The position numbers were made by a program, and so were the translations under genes. Positions 15,458 to 20,922 of a stretch of DNA of 20,922 bases are shown here, piece after piece. Source of the DNA: an uncultured Clostridia bacterium (GTDB taxonomy: Bacteria; Bacillota; Clostridia; Christensenellales; Borkfalkiaceae). Numbering within the stretch: position 1 is the first letter of the stretch; every line of letters starts with the position of its first letter. Location of the stretch: contig CAJGCK010000017.1 in the NCBI GenBank assembly GCA_904501795.1, positions 1 through 20,922 on the forward strand, read 5' to 3'. The notes under the pieces are model-generated. The model saw nothing but the letters and a program-made list of their open reading frames with translations. It had not been told where the DNA came from and ran no database searches.

Positions 15458-17656
15458 TTAAGTTAAATTATTAGGGTTTATTTCAAGCGAGAGCGTAACT
15501 GCTCTGCCGTTGTATTTGTCTTGTGTGTAATAAATCGTTTTTAGCAAGTCGAAGTTTGGTTTAACAAGTCGCATAATTATTTGGTACCTATACTGGTTTT
15601 GCAAACGTTTAAGCGGGGCTTTCATACACCCGAAAAACCTAAACCGTTCTCTTTGCTTAATGTAAATTTCGTTTAGTTCAGTATATAAAGCCTTTGTGAT
15701 GTCTAGCGCTTGTTGGTCGTTTTGGCTTTTAATTAGAATTCTTACTATATCGGTAAACGGTGGAAAACCCGTAGCCTTACGTATAGAAAGTTCTCTACCA
15801 AAAAAACCTTCGTAATCATAGCGTATCGCTTGTCTCAAAACCAAATTTTCAGGAGAATAGGTTTGAAGAACGACCTTACCCGCTTTATCGGACCTTCCGC
15901 TACGACCAGCAACTTGCGTTAGAAGTTGAAAAGTACGCTCCCCGCTTCTAAAATCGGAAAAGTGAAGGCTCATATCGGCGTCTAATATACCAACGAGTGT
16001 AACCGACGGGAAATCATGACCTTTGGCTATCATTTGTGTACCAACTAAAATATCGGCTTTCTTTTGACTAAATTCGTTTAATATCTTAAAATGCCCTTCT
16101 TTGTTTTGCGTGGTGTCTCTATCCATACGCAAAATTCTTGCCGAAGGGAACAGTTCTTTTAATTGTCTTTGTATTCTTTCCGTTCCCGCGCCACCGTGAC
16201 GGATATATGGACTTCCGCACTCGGTACAAGCCTTTATCATTTTGTATTTCGCACCACAATAATGGCATAAAAGCGCGTTATCTTCCATGTGATAGGTAAG
16301 CGAAACGTCACAATCAGTGCATTTTTGAACGTGACCACATTCGGTGCACACTACCGTTTTTGAATAACCCCTTTGGTTTAGGAATATTATTGCTTGATTG
16401 CCGTTATTTAGGCATTCTTCTATTCCGTCTAAAAGTTCCCTTGAAAATGGTGAGTTGTTGCCACGACGCACTTCTTTGCGCATATCCACAATTTCAACGT
16501 TAGGTAAAGGTTTTTTGTTTATTCTGTCGGGTAAAGTAGCCAAGTTGTACTCGCCGTTTTGGGCAAGCATATACGTTTCTATTTCAGGGGTTGCGCTACC
16601 TAACACTAGTTTTGCTTTGTTATATTCGGCACGGAATTTAGCAACCGATACGGTTGAATATCTAGGCGAAGTTTCACTAAAATAACTTCCATCGTGCTCT
16701 TCGTCGATAATGATTAATCCAAGGTTTTCTACCGGAGCGAAAATAGCGCTCCTTGCACCTATCGCTATTTTGGCTTGACCGTTACGCAAACGCCACCACT
16801 CGTCAAACCGTTCGCCAGATGAAAGTCCGCTATGTAATATCGCCGCCTTGTCGCCAAACCTTGAGCGTAATTGCCTTAACATTTGCGGAGTAAGTGATAT
16901 TTCAGGCACGGTCATAATTGCCGTTCTTCCGCTTTCTATAACGTCGTTAATTAATTTTAGATATACTTCCGTTTTACCGCTACCCGTTACTCCGTGCAAA
17001 AGGGTTACGGTTTTATCCGTTTCTTTTATAGATTTAACAGCGAGTATTTGTTTGGGAGTTAAATTAACCGTTTGGCTATCCGTTTGTATCTCGCCGTAAG
17101 GACTGCGTAATTTTTGGGTCTTTTCTTTGAATATATACCCTTTTTCAAGCAAACCTTTTACTGCGGATGCACCGAAATGCTTGTTTAATTCAACACCGTC
17201 TACCCTGCCGTTTTTACTTAAAAACTCTAAAAGTTCTTTTTGCTTTATTGCTGTTTTTTTAAGCGAAGAAATCATCTCTTCTAAATTTGCGCCGTCGTTA
17301 ATGAAATACTCGCTAGTATACTGTTCTTTTACTTTGCCCTTTCGCATTTCGCTAGGTAAAAATAGTCTTAGCGCAGATGCCATGGTTACAAAGCAAGTTT
17401 CTTTAATGTTTTTCGCGAGTGCTAGCGTTTCTTTAGTTAGTGCCGGCACGTCTTCTATAACACGCAATATCGGTTTTATTCTTTCTTTAGGATATTCGCT
17501 CGTTTCTTTTTTGTTAACTACTATCCCTTCGATTACCTTGTTTCCAAACGGAACGAAAACACGGCTTCCTACTTCAACCGTGATATCGTTTGTGCTATAT
17601 TCAAAAATTTTATCCACTTCGGTGTGAATTAAATCTACTATAACTTCTAGAAACAT
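15458..17656 (-). CDS. priA: Primosomal replication restart helicase PriA
   Basis: ATP-driven 3'-5' helicase that reloads the replisome at stalled forks. The N-terminal DNA-binding domain (about 1-100) is followed by a superfamily 2 helicase core with Walker A GVTGSGKT (222-229) and DEEH (318-321). The zinc cluster inserted in the second helicase lobe is complete, with cysteines at 437, 440, 446, 449, 464, 467, 477 and 480. Later motifs such as GTQMIAKGHDFP and QVAGRSGR are intact. The 732-residue length is typical. The start has an AAGGA site about 6 bases upstream. coaBC, which usually separates rpoZ and priA in Firmicutes, is absent here; only 54 bases lie between the two genes. Confidence 0.97.
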   Translation of the reverse strand: MFLEVIVDLIHTEVDKIFEYSTNDITVEVGSRVFVPFGNKVIEGIVVNKKETSEYPKERIKPILRVIEDVPALTKETLALAKNIKETCFVTMASALRLFLPSEMRKGKVKEQYTSEYFINDGANLEEMISSLKKTAIKQKELLEFLSKNGRVDGVELNKHFGASAVKGLLEKGYIFKEKTQKLRSPYGEIQTDSQTVNLTPKQILAVKSIKETDKTVTLLHGVTGSGKTEVYLKLINDVIESGRTAIMTVPEISLTPQMLRQLRSRFGDKAAILHSGLSSGERFDEWWRLRNGQAKIAIGARSAIFAPVENLGLIIIDEEHDGSYFSETSPRYSTVSVAKFRAEYNKAKLVLGSATPEIETYMLAQNGEYNLATLPDRINKKPLPNVEIVDMRKEVRRGNNSPFSRELLDGIEECLNNGNQAIIFLNQRGYSKTVVCTECGHVQKCTDCDVSLTYHMEDNALLCHYCGAKYKMIKACTECGSPYIRHGGAGTERIQRQLKELFPSARILRMDRDTTQNKEGHFKILNEFSQKKADILVGTQMIAKGHDFPSVTLVGILDADMSLHFSDFRSGERTFQLLTQVAGRSGRSDKAGKVVLQTYSPENLVLRQAIRYDYEGFFGRELSIRKATGFPPFTDIVRILIKSQNDQQALDITKALYTELNEIYIKQRERFRFFGCMKAPLKRLQNQYRYQIIMRLVKPNFDLLKTIYYTQDKYNGRAVTLSLEINPNNLT

Positions 17657-17710
17657 TTGTAATCCTTATATGAAAATATGCCCACCTTTCCCGGTGAACA
17701 CATTTCTCTT

Positions 17711-17914
17711 TTAGTCGTTAACAGCGGTAAGTTTTCCGTCGTAAATTTCTTGCGCTGCTACCGAAAGGGGTGTCTCGTTACCGGGTAATTCGGTATAACC
17801 GTCGTTTTGCGCTCTTTCCATAATTTGCCTTGCCCTTTTAGACGCTACTACGCACAATGCGTACTTACTGCCTATGGTTTGTGCTAATTCATCAATCGGT
17901 GGTTTATGTATCAT
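17711..17914 (-). CDS. rpoZ: RNA polymerase omega subunit
   Basis: Small subunit that stabilises the beta-prime subunit of RNA polymerase. The 67-residue product carries the conserved omega helices, including IDELAQTIGSKYALCVVASKRARQI (about 7-31, key residues Gly15, Ser16, Tyr18 and the SKRAR block). An AAAGGAG site lies 6 bases before the ATG. It follows gmk by 17 bases, the typical gmk-rpoZ arrangement, and precedes priA. Confidence 0.96.
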   Translation of the reverse strand: MIHKPPIDELAQTIGSKYALCVVASKRARQIMERAQNDGYTELPGNETPLSVAAQEIYDGKLTAVND

Positions 17915-17931
17915 TTTTTATCTCCTTTATT

Positions 17932-18489
17932 TTATCTCGATTTTTCTTTTTTTATTATATCTTCTATTTCGGCTACTGCCGTTAATAAATCGTCGTTAAT
18001 TACGGTATAGTCGTACAACTCTTTTTTTGATAATTCGTATTCCATACGACTTAACCTATTTTCTATTTGTTCCACCGTTTCGGTGTTCCTGCTAATTAAT
18101 CTACGCCTTACTTCTTCTATCGAAGGCGGGACTACCATCAATAATATTGCAGATGGGTAATTCTTTTTTACTTCTAACCCACCGTTCACGTCAATCTCAA
18201 GCAAAACGTCACCGCCTTCTAATTTTTCGTGAACGAATTGTTTTGGCGTTCCGTAAAAATTATCGAAGTGTGAAGAATACTCTAAAAATCCGTTGTTTTC
18301 TATCTTTTGTAAAAACTTTTCTTTTGTTATAAAGAAATATTCTTTCCCGTCCCTTTCCCCCTCGCGCATTTTTCGCGTGGTGCACGAAATACTTAAAAAC
18401 AAGTTTTCGTTGCGCTCGGTAAGAAGTTTGGCTATCGTACCTTTGCCAACGCCCGAAGGACCGGATAATACTATCAAAACGTTTCGCAT
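17932..18489 (-). CDS. gmk: Guanylate kinase
   Basis: Phosphorylates GMP to GDP. The P-loop is GPSGVGKGT (10-18). The GMP-binding region SCTTRKMREGERDGKEYFF starts at about 35, and LLEIDVNGG (catalytic and substrate region) and RRLISRNTETVEQIENRL (lid) follow. At 185 residues it is a compact normal form. The start lies one base after the yicC stop and translation is probably coupled. Firmicutes often carry remA between yicC and gmk; it is missing here. Confidence 0.97.
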   Translation of the reverse strand: MRNVLIVLSGPSGVGKGTIAKLLTERNENLFLSISCTTRKMREGERDGKEYFFITKEKFLQKIENNGFLEYSSHFDNFYGTPKQFVHEKLEGGDVLLEIDVNGGLEVKKNYPSAILLMVVPPSIEEVRRRLISRNTETVEQIENRLSRMEYELSKKELYDYTVINDDLLTAVAEIEDIIKKEKSR

Positions 18490-18490
18490 A

Positions 18491-19360
18491 CTATTCTAAA
18501 TTTTGGACCTGTTCCCTTACTTTTTCTATTTCGTTCTTCAAAGAGAGCGCAAGTTGAGTTATTTCTATATCGTTTGACTTCGAACAAATCGTGTTTGCTT
18601 CTCTATTAAACTCTTGCATTAAAAAATCTAGTTTCTTGCCCGAGCCCGCAACGGTTACTATCTCGATAAACTGTTTAACGTGCGAGTCTAGTCGGGTAAG
18701 TTCTTCATCTATATTGCTTTTATCGGTAAAGAACGCCACTTCGTTAAGCAATCTCGCCTCATCATACTTAACGTCTTTTAACGCTTCTTCTATTCTCTCT
18801 TTAAGTTTTTCTTTATACTCAAGTGCAACCTTTGGTGCGCGAATAAGTATACTTTCTCTAAGCGAAGATATCGTTTCCATCCTATCCGAAACGTCTTTAA
18901 CAAGTTTTTCGCCTTCTATTCTGCGCATATCGTTCAAATTTTCTAACGCGCCGATAAGCGTGCTTTCAAGCAAATCCTTAAACTCGCTTGCATCAAACGA
19001 AATCTCATCCGTCACCACGTCGGGCGACTTCAATAAAAAGCCAACTGTTACGTCGTTTTCAATCCCGAGCTTGTTAGATAATTCAACGCTTAAATCGTAA
19101 TAGTTTTTGGCTTTACCATAGTCTAATGAAAGCGTTGCATCTTTTTCACGCTTGTCAGAAAAAGTAACGAATAAATCTATCCTTCCGCGCAAAATATATT
19201 TTTGAACGGTTTTCCTAATCAAATCATCAAACATGATGAACGAACGGGGTGTTTTTGCGTTTAGGTCAAAATTACGGTTGTTTACCGTTTTTATTTCTAC
19301 TATTAAGTTTATTCCGTCTTGGTTGTATTCGGCTCTACCGTAACCAGTCATGCTATACAT
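18491..19360 (-). CDS. yicC: YicC/YloC family endoribonuclease
   Basis: Conserved 289-residue protein with the YicC N-terminal domain (starts MYSMTGYGRAE) and the DUF1732 C-terminal domain (LDFLMQEFNREANTICSKS near 247-265, ending EIEKVREQVQNLE). E. coli YicC has been described as an endoribonuclease linked to small-RNA turnover; the role in Firmicutes is less clear. A GAGGGAA site lies about 5 bases before the ATG. It sits between ligA and gmk; the 57-base gap from ligA contains a TATAAT hexamer but no acceptable -35. Confidence 0.95.
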   Translation of the reverse strand: MYSMTGYGRAEYNQDGINLIVEIKTVNNRNFDLNAKTPRSFIMFDDLIRKTVQKYILRGRIDLFVTFSDKREKDATLSLDYGKAKNYYDLSVELSNKLGIENDVTVGFLLKSPDVVTDEISFDASEFKDLLESTLIGALENLNDMRRIEGEKLVKDVSDRMETISSLRESILIRAPKVALEYKEKLKERIEEALKDVKYDEARLLNEVAFFTDKSNIDEELTRLDSHVKQFIEIVTVAGSGKKLDFLMQEFNREANTICSKSNDIEITQLALSLKNEIEKVREQVQNLE

Positions 19361-19417
19361 AAAAATTCCCTCATCGTCGATACTTTTAGGTTATTATATT
19401 ATTTTAACATAAAGACT

Positions 19418-20922
19418 TTATTTTTTCAAGTCTTTTATCAAAGATAAAAACTCTTCTTCATACATAATTTTTATCCCTAATTTTTTTGCTTTGTCTAGTT
19501 TGCTCCCCGCCGACTCGCCCGCAAGCACAAAGTTGGTTTTTTTAGTGACGCTTGAGCCTATTTGCCCGCCGTTTTGAATAATGATTTTACCCGCCTCGTC
19601 CCTTGTGAAATTAGAGAGCGTACCCGTTAGTACGAAAGTTTGACCACTAAAAATACCGTCGGTTTGAACGGTTTCTTGCTCGACAATTACGCCTAAGGAT
19701 AGAAGTTTTTTTATTTCGGCAAGATTTTCAGGCGAAGAAATATAGTCGATTATGCTTTTGGCCACTACTTCGCCTATCTCTTCAATTTGCAATAATTCTT
19801 CAGGTTTTGCATCGAGAAAATTTGGCAAATTAACAAACCTGTCTGCAATATCTTTTGCGGTTTTTTTACCGACGTTTTCTATACCCAACGCATAGATAAA
19901 GTTTGCTAGCGTTACCTTTTTTGAATTTTCTATCGCGGATAAAATATTGTCAGTCTTAGCGTCCTTAAATCCTTCTAATTTTAATACTTCGTCACGTTGT
20001 AGCGTATACAAATCCGAAAAGTTTTTAACGGAAAATTTTTCGTTTAACAGTTTCGCGGTTTTCTCGCTAAAACCCTCTACGTTCATACCGGCTTTGCTTG
20101 CAAAATTAGTTAATTGCGCAATTATTCTCGGCTGACATTGTTTGTTTGGACAAAACAAGTTAGCACCTACTTCGACTAAGCCAGTATTACAATACGGGCA
20201 AACGGAAATTTTTTCTATCTCTTTCGAGTCGTCGTAATCTTCAGAAACGCCCAAAATTTCGGGAATAACTTCGTTACTTCTTCGAACGAGTACTCTCGAA
20301 CCTATTTTTACCTTTTTGCGCAATATGTCACCATAGTTATTTAGCGTTGCTTTTTGCACAGTAGCACCGCCTAGCTCAACGGGCTCTAAGATGCCAAGTG
20401 GCGTGAGTTTTCCCGTTCTGCCGACTTGCCATTTAACGTCGGTTAAGAGAGTTGTTACTTCTTCCGCTTCAAATTTATAAGCTATTGCCCAACGGGGAAA
20501 TTTATCGGTAAAGCCAAGTTCTTCTCTTAAAGAAAAATCGTTGATTTTTATTACCGCACCGTCAGTTAAAATATCTAGTGCTTTTCTTTCGTTTTCAATC
20601 TCTTCTATCGAAGAAAAAACTTCTTTTATACCCCTGCAAACTCTTAAATACGGATGGACCTTGAAACCGTTTTCTTTTAAGAATTCAACGCACTGAACTT
20701 GACTAGAAAATTCCCCGCCTGACGCATAGTTAACGTTATAAAACATTATATCAAGTTTGCGATTTTCGGTTACTTTTGGGTCTAAGTTTCTTATTGCCCC
20801 CGCAGCACCGTTTCTTGCGTTTTTAAGCGGTTCTTCCGCCGTTTCGTTATACTTTTTAAGAACTGAAAGGCGCATAACCGCCTCTCCTTGAACCTCAATA
20901 ACGCTGCAATCGTTACGAGTCC
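19418..20922 (-). CDS. ligA: NAD-dependent DNA ligase (5' end cut by window edge)
   Basis: Seals nicks in DNA using NAD. The frame is open to the right edge, with 501 codons visible of an expected 650-670, so the Ia domain and the catalytic KxDG lysine lie outside. An ATG at 20875 is internal, because EVQGEAVMRLSVLKKYN continues the family pattern upstream of it. Counting from that Met, visible parts are LTDGAVIKIND (motif IV, about 103-113), WAIAYKFEAEEV (motif V), the OB fold, a four-cysteine zinc finger (CPYC and CPNKQC, about 226-247), helix-hairpin-helix repeats and a C-terminal BRCT domain (about 408-485). An 8-bp hairpin overlaps the stop, but without a T run. Confidence 0.97.
   Translation of the reverse strand, partial: TRNDCSVIEVQGEAVMRLSVLKKYNETAEEPLKNARNGAAGAIRNLDPKVTENRKLDIMFYNVNYASGGEFSSQVQCVEFLKENGFKVHPYLRVCRGIKEVFSSIEEIENERKALDILTDGAVIKINDFSLREELGFTDKFPRWAIAYKFEAEEVTTLLTDVKWQVGRTGKLTPLGILEPVELGGATVQKATLNNYGDILRKKVKIGSRVLVRRSNEVIPEILGVSEDYDDSKEIEKISVCPYCNTGLVEVGANLFCPNKQCQPRIIAQLTNFASKAGMNVEGFSEKTAKLLNEKFSVKNFSDLYTLQRDEVLKLEGFKDAKTDNILSAIENSKKVTLANFIYALGIENVGKKTAKDIADRFVNLPNFLDAKPEELLQIEEIGEVVAKSIIDYISSPENLAEIKKLLSLGVIVEQETVQTDGIFSGQTFVLTGTLSNFTRDEAGKIIIQNGGQIGSSVTKKTNFVLAGESAGSKLDKAKKLGIKIMYEEEFLSLIKDLKK

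Noticed and set aside
17672..17700. Small CACC/GGTG hairpin between rpoZ and priA
   Set aside because: It is a four-base-pair stem with no T run, well within chance for this gap.
19411..19435. Inverted repeat AAAGACTT / AAGTCTTT over the ligA stop as a terminator
   Set aside because: The stem is only 8 bp and weak, and the minus-strand sequence after it (ATGTTAAAATAAT) has no T run.
20830..20922. LigA starting at the ATG at 20875
   Set aside because: The frame stays open to the window edge and the upstream residues EVQGEAV fit the conserved adenylation domain, so this Met is internal.

Overview
The window is low-GC, densely packed DNA that reads as a chromosomal core segment of a spore-forming member of the Firmicutes (Bacillota), most likely Clostridia. 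The evidence is AT-rich sequence, strong AGGAGG-type ribosome binding sites, short gaps or overlaps between genes, sigma-A-type promoters, the Firmicutes housekeeping order yicC-gmk-rpoZ-priA-def-fmt-rsmB-rlmN-rsgA-rpe, and a tiny spoVM gene. TAA, TAG and TGA all occur as stops, so the standard bacterial code applies. I saw no tRNA, rRNA, CRISPR array, insertion sequence, phage gene or toxin-antitoxin pair.

Right block (about 10137-20922, all minus strand, read from right to left): ligA (5' end outside the window), yicC, gmk, rpoZ, priA, def, fmt, rsmB, rlmN, rsgA, rpe and spoVM. Most are separated by 0-20 bases or overlap as ATGA or TAATG, which suggests long co-transcription. The products serve DNA ligation and replication restart, nucleotide and RNA metabolism, N-terminal formyl handling, rRNA modification, ribosome assembly and the pentose phosphate pathway. 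spoVM, 28 codons, closes the block and shares a bidirectional terminator with the convergent gene at 9071. Genes often found in this neighbourhood in Firmicutes (remA, coaBC, prpC, prkC, thiN) are absent from it.

Middle (8873-10138): two well-formed divergent promoters. One drives rpmE leftward. The other drives the only plus-strand gene, a medium-chain dehydrogenase relative that keeps its structural zinc cysteines but appears to have lost all catalytic zinc ligands.

Left block (1-8872, minus strand): rpmE and its terminator, then a gene fusing the membrane protein YqhQ (DUF1385) to the release-factor methyltransferase PrmC, then prfA (the PrmC substrate), an aspartate aminotransferase, a DRE-TIM acyltransferase most like Re-citrate synthase, a small P-loop ATPase of unknown function, a terminator, thrC, and trpS running off the left edge. 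The transaminase and the acyltransferase overlap by one base and could feed aspartate-derived oxaloacetate into citrate.

I do not see an obviously new multi-gene system. The best leads are the spoVM microgene and a hairpin that could hide its ribosome binding site on read-through transcripts, the YqhQ-PrmC fusion, the zinc-less dehydrogenase relative, and two genes placed directly behind terminators with no recognisable promoter.
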